Positions 1-10,178 are shown, numbered from the stretch's first letter. The stretch is 64,000 bases of DNA from an uncultured Flavobacteriaceae bacterium (GCA_947500525.1 CANMSH010000003.1:310001-374000); one strand, 5' to 3'. Translations and numbers: made by a program. The notes: a model not told the origin generated them from the sequence alone.

Positions 1-1357
1 TCTTAAAAACAACATTAGGTATGCTAATCGTGGGCATTTCCTCGATTAATTGCTTTTTTAATTTGGCTTGCTTTGTTTGATCGTACTTTGCAAAGTTGAT
101 ATTACTGATATAATTAATATAGTTTAAGTCATTAGGTCTTTTATAAATACCATTGGTAATATAAATATCATTTAATCCATCATTATCGTAGTCTTGAATC
201 AGGGCAGACCAACTCCAATCGGTAGCATGCGTTTCAGTCATTAGGGCTACATCGGTAAAAGAAGCTTGTCCTCTATTAAGTTGAAACGTATTTCGTGCAT
301 ATTGATTACGAAAACCAAAATTCTTTTTAATGGCACTCACTTTGTCAGAATCTTCGCCTCCCGATTTCAAAAACACCTCATGATCAAAAGGCATCATATC
401 TAGTGTGAAAATATCTTGTCTTTGATCATTATTCACATCGGCGATATCAACACCCATAGTAAATCTTGCATTATGGTTTAGATAATCGGCACTCGACTCT
501 TTAAAGGTTTTGTCTCCTTGATTGATATATAAATAGTCATTCTCGTGAAAATCATTTCCAACATAAATATCAATATATCCGTCATTGTTTATATCAGAAG
601 TGGTTATGGCCAACCCATACCCCAAAGCACTATTATAAATACCTGAAGTTTCGGTAACGTTGACGAACTTTAATTCCCCTTCATTAAGTTTATTCTCATA
701 AAATCGATCTCCTGACAATTCATCTGCAGTAGCTCTTTTTCTGATATCACCATAACTTCTTGGTGTATGCACCGCATGGTTCAGAAGATACATGTCCATA
801 TCACCATCATTGTCATAATCTAGAAAAGATGCTTGTGTAGAAAAGCCTGAAAAATCTAAACCATACTCTTTCGAAGATTCTACGAAAGAATTATTGCCTT
901 GGTTTATATATAATAAATTATGGGCTTTTAGGCTTTTATAGTTGCCTACTTTAGACACATAAATATCTAAAAGACCATCATTATTGACATCTTCCATAGT
1001 AACACCTGTAGACCAGGTATTACCTGTTTGAATAGATGCTTCTGTCGTAATATCTTTAAATTTTAAACCTCCTAAGTTTACATACAATTTATCACTGGTT
1101 TGATTTGCCGTTAAATAAATATCATCTAATCCATCATTATTTATGTCACCAATTGCAACACCACCGCCATTGTAATAATATAGATATTCAATAATATTTA
1201 GTTCATCTGTATAATGTAGATCATTTGAGAACTCAATTCCACTTAAGTCAGAGGATACCGATTCAAAAAAAATAGGAGCTTTTTCAACCAACACTTCTTC
1301 TTTTTTACTACAACCCAGCAGCATCGTAATAACCAAAAAACTCACTACATACTTCAT
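1..1357 (-). CDS. FG-GAP/VCBS + ASPIC/UnbV-type lipoprotein, third copy (partial, C-terminus outside window)
   Basis: Only the first 452 codons are visible; the gene continues past the left edge. The N-terminus is a lipoprotein signal (MKYVVSFL..., lipobox Cys16). The body is a chain of DINNDG / DYDNDGD calcium-binding loops typical of FG-GAP/VCBS beta-propeller repeats, including the NGGGVAIGDINNDG segment shared with the two upstream paralogues. The start at 1357 overlaps the stop of the preceding gene as ATGA, which implies translational coupling. By family, such proteins are surface lipoproteins often encoded next to SusCD pairs; the substrate is unknown. The ASPIC/UnbV domain is expected outside the window. 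Confidence 0.88.
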   Translation of the reverse strand, partial: MKYVVSFLVITMLLGCSKKEEVLVEKAPIFFESVSSDLSGIEFSNDLHYTDELNIIEYLYYYNGGGVAIGDINNDGLDDIYLTANQTSDKLYVNLGGLKFKDITTEASIQTGNTWSTGVTMEDVNNDGLLDIYVSKVGNYKSLKAHNLLYINQGNNSFVESSKEYGLDFSGFSTQASFLDYDNDGDMDMYLLNHAVHTPRSYGDIRKRATADELSGDRFYENKLNEGELKFVNVTETSGIYNSALGYGLAITTSDINNDGYIDIYVGNDFHENDYLYINQGDKTFKESSADYLNHNARFTMGVDIADVNNDQRQDIFTLDMMPFDHEVFLKSGGEDSDKVSAIKKNFGFRNQYARNTFQLNRGQASFTDVALMTETHATDWSWSALIQDYDNDGLNDIYITNGIYKRPNDLNYINYISNINFAKYDQTKQAKLKKQLIEEMPTISIPNVVFK

Positions 1358-4300
1358 TTATTCTTGTATTTAAATATTGCTAAAGAATCACTATTTCTTG
1401 CTACAACAAGTTTATTATCATGTATAATCATATCACGCACCTCACCCTTTACCGAAAACCCATTACCATCTTTATATGTTTTAAATTTTAAATCTCCTAA
1501 ATTCTCCAAGTAAAAACCATAACCTGCGTCATATCGTCCTACTTCGGGTTTTACATTGAAGAGGTTCCCACCCATAACAATATCTTGATCTCCGTCATTG
1601 TCAAAGTCATGCGTTGCAATGGCATAAATATTCGAGACTTGAGTTTCTACAGGTAATAATTGAATTTTAAACTTCATGTTTCCTTCATTTATCAAAATAA
1701 GAGATGACAGTGTATTCGCCTCTAAAAGATTAGCCCCATCTAATTCATCTTGAGTAAAAATATCTTGAATACTTGCTTTTTTAAACGACTCATAATCTGG
1801 AAATCTCTTCTTCAATCCTTTCATTTGATCAATAAGATTATGTCTAAGGGCATAGGGGTAATCTTTTCCGTCTTGGGCTCGAAACGCCAAAACAGGATCG
1901 ATAAATCCGTTTTTATCAAAATCTTTGGAAAATAATGTTATTGGTTGTTCGCGACTTGCTTTAAATCTACTATTTTGACCATGATTGCCAACCACAAAAT
2001 CTACATCTCCATCACCATCTAAATCTACTTTATGAATTGTATTCCACCATCCTTTAAGGTCTGAAGTTTCGCTCTCCATTTTTCTAAATTTCCCTTGCTC
2101 ATTTATAAATATTTCAATACCCATAAACTCACCAACAATCATAAGATCTTCATCTCCATCTTTATCTAAATCTGTAAACGAAGCATCTGTAATCATACCT
2201 ATACCATCCAATTCAGATGCTATATCTTGGGTTACATCTGTAAAGTTTCCTTTGCCATCATTTTGTAAAATGAATCCTGAACATGGCATTCCATATTTTA
2301 AAGGAATGATCCGTTCTCCTACAAATAGATCGAGATCTCCATCATTATCAATATCAGAAGAAATCACTGTAGAAGTGCTATGTACCGCAGTTTTTGAAGG
2401 TAATTTCTGATCAGATAAAGATAAATTTCCGTTGCCATCATTAAAATACAACCTATCCATAAAGTCTGTAGAATACTGCGAAAACTCAACTCCTCCACTA
2501 CACACATATACATCTAGATCACCATCATTATCTGCATCAAACAACAAACTGGCAGCATCTTCAGAATTCACATTTTTATCGAAATCTGTTGTATTTGAGT
2601 TTACGAACGTCTTAAGATTGTTTCCCAACAAAAGACTTGGTGCATTTCCTTTTGAACCACCAATAAACATATCTTGTACTCCGTCATTGTTCAAATCACC
2701 TACAGATACCTTAGGCCCTTCGGTACTACACATATGATGTAATAGTCGATCTCGATGGAAATCAACAAAATTATTTTCTTTATGTTTAAAATCAATCTCA
2801 TTGAGACTAGCAGAAAACATAAGACTCTCTTTAAGTGCTCCTTCGTTATCTGTTTTTTTCGCTTCACTCTCAAGAAGTGTTACGGTTTGATTTACTTTTA
2901 AGTTTTCTAGTGCCGTTACCTTTCCAGACGGCCAAGTAACGGTCACCGAAATTGAGTCACTATTCTTTAATCCGAAATTAGGTCTAGGATCGACACTAGA
3001 TTGAAAACCACGTGTGGGCTGATTTTCTAGCGTATAATTCGTCGTATTAATTTTAATCTTTGACCCAATGGCATTTCTGTTCTTACCTTCACCCTTTAGC
3101 ACAAACTTGACATATCCTCCGTTGGAGTTATCCATGGTAGTATTCTTATACACAAAAGATTTCATATTTAAGTTATTCACCACCAAATCTAAGTCGCCAT
3201 CATTATCTAAATCACCATATGCCGCCCCATTAGAAAAACTTTCAGTTTGTAGACCTGATTTATTAAAATCTTCAAACTGTAACTCTCCTAAATTCTTATA
3301 GGCATGGTTTTTTAATTTATTGGAAGGAATAATTTCAATTAATCGTTTATAATCAACAGCATTATTGGAGGTAATTGATTTCAATACCTCTTCATTTGAA
3401 ACATATTGTAAATAATCCTGATTTGTTAAATCTCTATAAATGCCATTTGAAATGAAAAGATCTTTATGTCCATCATTATCCATATCGAAAATGAGTGCTC
3501 CCCAGCTCCAATCGGAAGCTTCAACACCACTCAATCTTCCTATTTCACTAAATGAATTATTTGTATTGTTTAGTTGAAACGTATTTCGAGTAAATTGATG
3601 ATGATAACCACTATTTACCTTTAGTTTATACTTATTCCAGTCTTCAAAAGTCGTTACTGTTTTTAAACGTTCATATTCAGATGGAAGCATCTCGGTAATA
3701 AAGATATCATTGAAACCGTCATTATTAATATCGGCCATATCGGCTCCCATCGATGCCCCACTTGTTGCCGTGATCTGATCTTCTAATTGTTCAGAAAAAG
3801 TTCCGTTTTGATTGTTTATATACAAATAGTCTCGTTCGAAAAAATCATTCGAAACATAAATATCTTCCCACCCATCATTATTAACATCTCCTACTGTGAC
3901 TCCTAAACCAAAACCTACAACGCTCCCATAAATTCCTGCCTTCTCACTTACATCAACAAACTTTCCGTCGATGTTTTCCATCAATTTATCTCCGCCTAAT
4001 AAATCTCTCTTTGGGCGCTCATTTCGTCTCAAGTCGAAACTTCCAATGGCTTGGTATGAATTATTAAGAATATAAGCGTCTAAATCGCCATCTTTATCAT
4101 AATCAAAAAACGATGCATGGGTAGAGAAACCTTTATCACCAAGGTTATACGCCATGGCCATCTCAGTAAAGGTTAAATCTCCATTATTGATAAACAATTC
4201 ATTCTGTTTATTCTCTCCTTTTAAATCTCCAGAATTACACACGTATATATCTAAAAAACCGTCAGCATTAATGTCTACCATCGTCACACCCGTTGACCAA

Positions 4301-4653
4301 GGTCTGGTACCAACAACTTTAGCAGATTCACTAATATCTTCGAATTTAAAATTCCCTTTGTTTAAATACAATTTGTTTGAATTCTGATTTGACGTAAAGT
4401 AAATATCGGGTAGACCATCATTGTTGATGTCTCCTATTGCAACGCCGCCACCATTATAAAAATTACGGTATTTATAGACATTAAAATCATTGTCATACGT
4501 CAAATCATTAGAAAAGTCAATTCCCGTAATTGAAGCATCGAGTAACTCGAAGGTCGTTGCTTTAGGTGTATCTTCTGTCTTACACGATATGATAGTAAGC
4601 ATACCTATTGCTATGACTATCTTGGTATAGTTTATTATTCTTTCTTTCATCAT
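1354..4653 (-). CDS. FG-GAP/VCBS repeat and ASPIC/UnbV domain lipoprotein, second copy
   Basis: This 1099-residue exported protein has a lipobox at Cys24 (LTIISC). Two blocks of FG-GAP/VCBS propeller repeats with DxDxDG-type loops flank a central ASPIC/UnbV domain at about residues 505-600, recognisable by the RGFQSS and TWPSGK motifs. The repeats probably bind calcium and form a surface propeller; no catalytic residues are obvious. Two consecutive ATG codons (4653 and 4650) overlap the TGA of the upstream small lipoprotein gene. The protein is a clear paralogue of the genes on either side. A role in glycan or protein binding at the outer membrane is inferred from its position downstream of SusCD and is not shown by sequence. 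Confidence 0.92.
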   Translation of the reverse strand: MMKERIINYTKIVIAIGMLTIISCKTEDTPKATTFELLDASITGIDFSNDLTYDNDFNVYKYRNFYNGGGVAIGDINNDGLPDIYFTSNQNSNKLYLNKGNFKFEDISESAKVVGTRPWSTGVTMVDINADGFLDIYVCNSGDLKGENKQNELFINNGDLTFTEMAMAYNLGDKGFSTHASFFDYDKDGDLDAYILNNSYQAIGSFDLRRNERPKRDLLGGDKLMENIDGKFVDVSEKAGIYGSVVGFGLGVTVGDVNNDGWEDIYVSNDFFERDYLYINNQNGTFSEQLEDQITATSGASMGADMADINNDGFNDIFITEMLPSEYERLKTVTTFEDWNKYKLKVNSGYHHQFTRNTFQLNNTNNSFSEIGRLSGVEASDWSWGALIFDMDNDGHKDLFISNGIYRDLTNQDYLQYVSNEEVLKSITSNNAVDYKRLIEIIPSNKLKNHAYKNLGELQFEDFNKSGLQTESFSNGAAYGDLDNDGDLDLVVNNLNMKSFVYKNTTMDNSNGGYVKFVLKGEGKNRNAIGSKIKINTTNYTLENQPTRGFQSSVDPRPNFGLKNSDSISVTVTWPSGKVTALENLKVNQTVTLLESEAKKTDNEGALKESLMFSASLNEIDFKHKENNFVDFHRDRLLHHMCSTEGPKVSVGDLNNDGVQDMFIGGSKGNAPSLLLGNNLKTFVNSNTTDFDKNVNSEDAASLLFDADNDGDLDVYVCSGGVEFSQYSTDFMDRLYFNDGNGNLSLSDQKLPSKTAVHSTSTVISSDIDNDGDLDLFVGERIIPLKYGMPCSGFILQNDGKGNFTDVTQDIASELDGIGMITDASFTDLDKDGDEDLMIVGEFMGIEIFINEQGKFRKMESETSDLKGWWNTIHKVDLDGDGDVDFVVGNHGQNSRFKASREQPITLFSKDFDKNGFIDPVLAFRAQDGKDYPYALRHNLIDQMKGLKKRFPDYESFKKASIQDIFTQDELDGANLLEANTLSSLILINEGNMKFKIQLLPVETQVSNIYAIATHDFDNDGDQDIVMGGNLFNVKPEVGRYDAGYGFYLENLGDLKFKTYKDGNGFSVKGEVRDMIIHDNKLVVARNSDSLAIFKYKNK

Positions 4654-5261
4654 TTTTCCTTATCGAGTACGTATTTTAAATCATCAATTCGAACATCAAC
4701 TTCTCTACTGTCCTTTAAAGGTTCTATTACGATGCGCCTGTTTCCGTCAACCTTTATATAAATCTCTCCTTTGGTTTTTTTCGCTGGTACAGTAATAAAA
4801 TCATTCCCTGGAAACCATGACTTTAGAGAATCTTTTACAACTGGCAGTAACTTATCAGATTGCAATGACTTATTCCACAATGACCACCCTATATAATGAA
4901 ATTTCATATCCATTCCGGTCATGATCTTTTGCTTATTAAAAATACCATAAAATAACATTGTAATAGCATTTTTCGTTGAATCTTCTTTGGCCATTGGAAG
5001 CTTGTATGCTACAAACTTATTTGACGAACTTTGATTGATTATCTTTTTGTTATTTAATTTCCAACATTGATCAAAAAATAATTTTCTCGTTTGCCCAAAT
5101 TTCATTCCGAAGATGAGCGAATCATTGGCTATATTTTTATCCATTTCTCTTTTTACGAGTTTCGCATACTCCGACTTCTCGCAGCTCATTTGCATTAAAA
5201 AAAGTAGCACCATTAAAAGCTTAATACTACTTTCTAATAGTATAAAAACCTGTTTTCTCAT
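4650..5261 (-). CDS. Small predicted lipoprotein wedged between VCBS genes
   Basis: The product has 203 residues, a hydrophobic N-terminus and a lipobox-like Cys27 (MQMSC), followed by a mixed alpha/beta region rich in Lys. I do not recognise a family. The chosen start overlaps the end of the upstream VCBS gene by 35 bases. Met17 (about 5213) would remove the overlap but would leave a signal peptide with no basic residues, so the longer form is preferred. The end overlaps the next gene as ATGA. The small size and its place between two ASPIC/UnbV lipoproteins suggest an accessory subunit or anchor of that system. Confidence 0.75.
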   Translation of the reverse strand: MRKQVFILLESSIKLLMVLLFLMQMSCEKSEYAKLVKREMDKNIANDSLIFGMKFGQTRKLFFDQCWKLNNKKIINQSSSNKFVAYKLPMAKEDSTKNAITMLFYGIFNKQKIMTGMDMKFHYIGWSLWNKSLQSDKLLPVVKDSLKSWFPGNDFITVPAKKTKGEIYIKVDGNRRIVIEPLKDSREVDVRIDDLKYVLDKEK

Positions 5262-8200
5262 TATTTATCGCTGTAATTAATAGTTTCTCATTATTAAATT
5301 CTATCCAATGCATGTTCCTTATTTGCCCACTGATATTAAGTGAAAATACTTTTGCTGCGTTATTTTCATTATATGGGCCGTAGATACCCCAGCCTAGTGA
5401 AGCATCGTATGATCCAAATTTAGGTTTCACGAGGTATTGATTTCCCCCGAAAAATAAATCTAAATGACCATCATTATTTACATCTTCAACTGCAATTGTA
5501 TATATAGGAGCATACTGTATTTCAGTAGGTAAATCGTGTACTGTAAATGTATTGTTTTCGTTAAAAAATATAACACTATTTAACATCTTTAAATCAACAA
5601 TATAGGCTCGATTTAATAACTCTTCTGAAAAGATTGATCTCATATTTGATTTGGCATAATCTTTATAATAAAGAAGCTTCTTTTTTAGTGAAGGTAGTTG
5701 TGATATTAATTCATCTTTGTCGACTACTGGATAGTATCCATCAACACCTTTTTTACATAAGATTTGCTCTTTAAAACCATTACCATCAAAATCGGATACA
5801 TACATTCTCATATCTTCTTCAAGAAAATTGTTTCTGCCAATGTTTCCTGCGATGATATCTTGATCACCATCATTATCTATATCAACTACCTTTATTGAAT
5901 TCCAAAGCCCGGCAGTATTCTCTAAATCATAGGAATCACTTGCTTCAACCAATTTTCCTTTGGTATTTATAAAAACTTTAATCGACATCCATTCGCCAGA
6001 TACGATTAAATCTTGCCAACCATCATTATTTAAATCTACCCAAGCGGCGTCTGTTATCATTCCTATCTTTTCAAAAAAGTTAGTTGTAGATGGATTGAAA
6101 TTACCTTTACCATCGTTATCTAAAATATATCCAGATCCTGGCTCCCCATAGATATTGGTCTTATAGCGTTCTCCAACAAACAAATCTATATCACCATCAT
6201 TATCATAGTCAAAAGGTTTCACTACAGATGTACTTATTGTTTTTAAAAACTTAGGTGAATTATCCAACTTCACGAAGGTGTTCTCTCTGTTTTCGTAATA
6301 TGAATCGTTTAAATCAATTGAATACTGAGAATAAGCCCGACCTCCATGACACACATATAAATCTAGATCACCATCATTATCACCATCAAAAAAAACGGCG
6401 TCTGTATCTTCTGCGTTGACTTCATTCTTAAAAGGATCCATCACCACTTCGTATGAATTTCCGTTTGATAAAAACAATCTCCCTGATTGATTCTTAGCTC
6501 CACCTATAAAAAAGTCAGCAATACCATCCTCATTTACATCCTCCGATGCGAGCGCGGGTCCTTCATTGCTGTACATTTGTGTTAGCAAGCGTTCTTTATT
6601 AAAATCAATATAATTGTTCTCTTTATGCTGAAATTCAAACAAAGGTTTTGTTTTATTTACTTCTAACGTTACATCATTACTAAGGTCATTTGGTCTACTT
6701 ACAACCGTTTCCTCGTCTTTAACAAGTGTATACATTTTGTTCGTAGCAAGTTGTGTTTTTACCGTTATAGTTCCGTCAGGCCAGATGATTTGAACAGAAT
6801 CTATGAATTGTGCATTTCCAACCCCGAAATGAAATCTATTAGTGACACTGCTTTGAAATCCTCTTGAATTATAATTCTCACTAAAGGCCACTTTTTTATT
6901 ACCGTAGGATAAAATTGCTTTCGCAGTTACGGGGCTCTTATGCTGGTCTATTAGGTTTAAAGAAATACTTCTATTTATTAAGGTGTCTGTTTTATTTTCG
7001 TAAACAAACGAGGGCATATTCACATTATTTACTAAAATGTCTAAATCTCCATCATTATCTAAATCTGCATATGCCGCACCATTACTAAAACTCGCTTTAT
7101 CTAAACCCCAAGTAAAATTCTCATTTTTAAAACTAAAGTTCCCTTGATTATGAAAGGCTGTATTCGACACTGGTTTAGAAGGCATGGCATCGATCAATTT
7201 TTTTAGAACCTCTTTTTCATTACTATTAATTCTATTTCTTATGGTCTCATCATTGGCTTCATAAGTAAGATAATCTCTATCTAATAAATCTTTATAAATT
7301 CCGTTTGTCACGTATATATCTCTGAGTCCATCATTGTCCATATCGAATAGCAGAGCGCTCCAACTCCATTCTGTAGCGGATACGTTTGCTTGTCTTCCCA
7401 ATTCAATAAATTTGCCGTCACCTAAATTCCGTTGCAATGTATTTCTTGAAAACTGATTGTAATAACCTTGCTTCTTTGCTAATTGTTGTTTATCCCAAGA
7501 TTCAAAAACTGTTTTCGTTTTTTGCCTTTCATCTGTTTGAGGCAGCATTTCAGTCACCATCAAATCTGTTTTTAGATCGTTATCTAAATCGGCTAAATCT
7601 GCTCCCATAGCTCCCATCGAAGTAGATTGAAAATAATCTTCTAATTGTTCTACGAAACCACCTTTTGTGTCATTTATATAGAGATAATCTCTCTCAAAGA
7701 AGTCATTCGAAATAAATATATCGGTCCAATTGTCATTATTAAAATCACCTAAAGTAATTCCTAAACCAAATCCAATTTTACTAGAAAATACGCCTACTTC
7801 TTGACTAACGTCAACAAACTTTCCGTTATCATTTCTCATAAATCGATTGCCGCTACCTGTAGCGTCAGGAATCAATCTTTGATCTTTAATTAAATCAAAA
7901 GCTCCTACAGATCTAATAGAATTGTTCAAAATATAGGCATCTAGATCACCATCTTTATCATAGTCAAAAAATGCAGAATGAACAGATAAGCCTGTAATAT
8001 CTAGACCATAATCTTTCGAAGATTCTTGAAAAGTTAAATCACCATTATTGATGAAAAGTTCATTATGTCTATTTTCACCACCTGGTTTTCCCGATTTACA
8101 TACATATAAATCTAAGAAGCCATCGTTATTCACATCAACAAATGTTGCTCCTGTTGACCACACATCTGGGCAGTTCACTTTAGCTTGTGCTGTAATATCT

Positions 8201-8484
8201 TCAAACTGCCAATTGCCTTTATTTAAAAACAGTTTATTTTCCACTAAATTTCCTGTAAAATATACGTCTTCTAGACCATCATTATTGATATCTCCTACAG
8301 CTACGCCTCCACCGTTATAAAAATTGCGATATACATATGGATTAAAAGTCTCATCATATGAAAGCGTATTTTCGAAAAAAATACCCGTATCTGCACCCTT
8401 CAAAACAAAGCGTGTTTCTTCCTGCACTGACTGCTTAGCGCATGAGACTATAAGTATAAACAAAAGGGGTAAAAAATACTTCAT
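5227..8484 (-). CDS. FG-GAP/VCBS repeat and ASPIC/UnbV domain lipoprotein, first copy
   Basis: About 1085 residues. The start at 8484 is chosen over an in-frame ATG at 8490 because it gives MKYFLPLL..., matching the start of the third copy. The lipobox Cys is residue 15 (LIVSC). FG-GAP/VCBS repeats (NGGGVAVGDINNDG, DYDKDGDLD and others) flank an ASPIC/UnbV domain around residues 500-585 (SRGFQSS, IIWPDG). It is the first gene after susD, separated from it by an intrinsic terminator, so it is probably expressed at a lower level than susCD. The protein is likely exposed on the cell surface. The family is frequent in Flavobacteriia but its biochemical role is not established. Confidence 0.92.
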   Translation of the reverse strand: MKYFLPLLFILIVSCAKQSVQEETRFVLKGADTGIFFENTLSYDETFNPYVYRNFYNGGGVAVGDINNDGLEDVYFTGNLVENKLFLNKGNWQFEDITAQAKVNCPDVWSTGATFVDVNNDGFLDLYVCKSGKPGGENRHNELFINNGDLTFQESSKDYGLDITGLSVHSAFFDYDKDGDLDAYILNNSIRSVGAFDLIKDQRLIPDATGSGNRFMRNDNGKFVDVSQEVGVFSSKIGFGLGITLGDFNNDNWTDIFISNDFFERDYLYINDTKGGFVEQLEDYFQSTSMGAMGADLADLDNDLKTDLMVTEMLPQTDERQKTKTVFESWDKQQLAKKQGYYNQFSRNTLQRNLGDGKFIELGRQANVSATEWSWSALLFDMDNDGLRDIYVTNGIYKDLLDRDYLTYEANDETIRNRINSNEKEVLKKLIDAMPSKPVSNTAFHNQGNFSFKNENFTWGLDKASFSNGAAYADLDNDGDLDILVNNVNMPSFVYENKTDTLINRSISLNLIDQHKSPVTAKAILSYGNKKVAFSENYNSRGFQSSVTNRFHFGVGNAQFIDSVQIIWPDGTITVKTQLATNKMYTLVKDEETVVSRPNDLSNDVTLEVNKTKPLFEFQHKENNYIDFNKERLLTQMYSNEGPALASEDVNEDGIADFFIGGAKNQSGRLFLSNGNSYEVVMDPFKNEVNAEDTDAVFFDGDNDGDLDLYVCHGGRAYSQYSIDLNDSYYENRENTFVKLDNSPKFLKTISTSVVKPFDYDNDGDIDLFVGERYKTNIYGEPGSGYILDNDGKGNFNPSTTNFFEKIGMITDAAWVDLNNDGWQDLIVSGEWMSIKVFINTKGKLVEASDSYDLENTAGLWNSIKVVDIDNDGDQDIIAGNIGRNNFLEEDMRMYVSDFDGNGFKEQILCKKGVDGYYPVVDKDELISQLPSLKKKLLYYKDYAKSNMRSIFSEELLNRAYIVDLKMLNSVIFFNENNTFTVHDLPTEIQYAPIYTIAVEDVNNDGHLDLFFGGNQYLVKPKFGSYDASLGWGIYGPYNENNAAKVFSLNISGQIRNMHWIEFNNEKLLITAINNEKTGFYTIRK

Positions 8485-8497
8485 TAACATACGGCAT

Positions 8498-8527
8498 AAA
8501 AAAGGGCTGCTCTTGAGAACAACCCTT
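8498..8527 (-). terminator. Intrinsic terminator/attenuator between susD and the VCBS genes
   Basis: Read on the minus strand, an 11-bp stem (8502-8512 with 8517-8527, with two G-T pairs and a 4-base loop) is followed directly by six T residues. It lies 28 bases after the susD stop and about 14 bases before the next start codon. It would end most transcripts after susD and lower the level of the downstream genes. Confidence 0.8.
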
Positions 8528-8555
8528 CAAATATAAAAAAATCTAATTCAAATTC

Positions 8556-10163
8556 TTAGTAACCAGGATTCTGAGTTAAACTTCCTGCCGAAGCATCAAT
8601 TTGCGCCTGTGGAATAGGAAATACTGATCTAAATGCATCAGAATTTGTTTTTTCCCACCATGAATCGTCAAACGTACCAAATCGAATTTGATCTGTTCTA
8701 CGAGAAGATTCTTGGAACATTTCTCTACCTCTTTCTGCTAAGAAACTAGCAGCATCAACTGAAGCTAATGCAGATACCCCTGCTCTATCTCTAAGTGCAT
8801 TTACATCTGGCAATGCTAAACTCCAGTCTCCTGCAGCTCTTGCTCTTGCTTCAGCTCTTAACAAGTGAACTTGACCTAATCTAAAGATAGGATAGTCATT
8901 GTTCATTTCTTGTCTCCCGAATAATTGGAAACTAAATTTCGCTGCACGTGCACCACTCTCTCTTATTGAGTTTGGTTCTAGCTCATTAATTGCCGGTGTA
9001 TAGTTTAATTGAAGATCTGGATCATCAGCTGCAAAATCTAATAATGCATTTCCTCCAAAATCTAATTGGGGTCCTACTAAGAAATTTGCTGTTTTTCTTT
9101 TATCATTCGCTTCGTAACTATTATAAAACTCTTCAACAACTTGATAACCATTCCAAGGTTGTTGATCTAAGGCATATGTTAATTGCGTACTGTAGTGGAA
9201 ATTCATTTGAGAAAAGTTCATTCCACCTGCACTAACCGCGTCATAACGAATAGACCAAATCATTTCTGGATTGAATTGATTATTAGGTGCAAATATCGCA
9301 GCATATCCTTCTAATTCGTCAGGATCACTAGCAACGGCTGGTCTCTTCGCAAGATTTTGCACAGAACAACCATCGGCACATAATTGGTAAGGACCATTGT
9401 CAATAATATATGTAGCAGCCCAATCAGCTTCTTGATAACGTGCTGTTCCAGTATACACTTCGGCATTTAAATATAATTTAGCCAACAATCCTAGTGCAGC
9501 ATATTGACCTACAATATAAGGTTCAGCGGCAGTACTTAAAGCACTTCCAGATAAGTCTAAACTACTTGTTACTGCTCCAATACCTAATACACCCAATAAT
9601 TCACTTTCTACAAAGTCAAAAACCTGCTGTCTTGAAGCTTGCGGCGCATCACCACCAGCGGCAGTAATTATTTTCACTCTACCGAAGTTGTCTAACAATC
9701 TCCAATAAAAGAATGCTCTTAGTGTTTTCGCTTGTGCTTCTTCACTTGGCGATAAAGTACCTGATAGTGCTAAGTTTACCTCTCCAATACCTCCATAAGC
9801 GTCATTCCAAATATTATTGAAAGTTCCGTTCGAAGAATCAAATGTATGACGATGCATTCTTAACCAAATACCACCATCAAACCAGTCACCACCTTTTTGA
9901 CCTAGAGCCATCTCATCAGAAGAAACTTCTTGTGCAGAATAATAACTTCCATGACCAGCAGACCCATTTCTAAGTCTGTTGTAAGCAGGTGTTAAAGTAC
10001 CAGAAGGAAGAATTCCACCATCTGTTGCACCGTCTATTACGACAACGCCGTCATCTGAAAACTCAGAAGTTAACTCGTCTTCTAAGACTTCGTCTAGATC
10101 AGTACATGAATATGCTGTAAAAAGCATACTACATACGAATGTTAATTTTATAAAACGATTCAT
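8556..10163 (-). CDS. susD: SusD/RagB family glycan-binding outer-membrane lipoprotein
   Basis: This 535-residue protein has a lipoprotein signal with lipobox Cys20 (TAYSC). The C-terminal part shows typical SusD/RagB features: LRAEARARAAGD, NALRDRAGV, the ERGREMFQES segment and a PIPQ ending near NPGY. SusD proteins bind oligosaccharides on the cell surface and act as a lid over the SusC barrel. The gene follows susC by 15 bases on the same strand. Given the GH32 enzyme and fructokinase upstream, a fructan such as levan or inulin is the likely ligand. That assignment is inferred from context. Confidence 0.95.
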   Translation of the reverse strand: MNRFIKLTFVCSMLFTAYSCTDLDEVLEDELTSEFSDDGVVVIDGATDGGILPSGTLTPAYNRLRNGSAGHGSYYSAQEVSSDEMALGQKGGDWFDGGIWLRMHRHTFDSSNGTFNNIWNDAYGGIGEVNLALSGTLSPSEEAQAKTLRAFFYWRLLDNFGRVKIITAAGGDAPQASRQQVFDFVESELLGVLGIGAVTSSLDLSGSALSTAAEPYIVGQYAALGLLAKLYLNAEVYTGTARYQEADWAATYIIDNGPYQLCADGCSVQNLAKRPAVASDPDELEGYAAIFAPNNQFNPEMIWSIRYDAVSAGGMNFSQMNFHYSTQLTYALDQQPWNGYQVVEEFYNSYEANDKRKTANFLVGPQLDFGGNALLDFAADDPDLQLNYTPAINELEPNSIRESGARAAKFSFQLFGRQEMNNDYPIFRLGQVHLLRAEARARAAGDWSLALPDVNALRDRAGVSALASVDAASFLAERGREMFQESSRRTDQIRFGTFDDSWWEKTNSDAFRSVFPIPQAQIDASAGSLTQNPGY

Positions 10164-10178
10164 TTTATTCTGTTTTAA

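Noticed and set aside
2432..2737. Plus-strand reading frame opposite the second VCBS gene (similar ones at 8048-8320 and 3068-3301)
   Set aside because: They mirror the repeated DxDGD coding of the minus-strand gene, have no start context or known motif, and are shadows.
1..8484. Short recurring DNA words such as CCATCATTATC, which look like a repeat array
   Set aside because: They have irregular spacing and stay in frame, encoding the calcium loops of the VCBS repeats; they are not a CRISPR array.
8498..8527. Possibility that the hairpin is an IS terminal repeat or attachment site
   Set aside because: No transposase or direct repeat accompanies it, and the T-run fits a terminator better.
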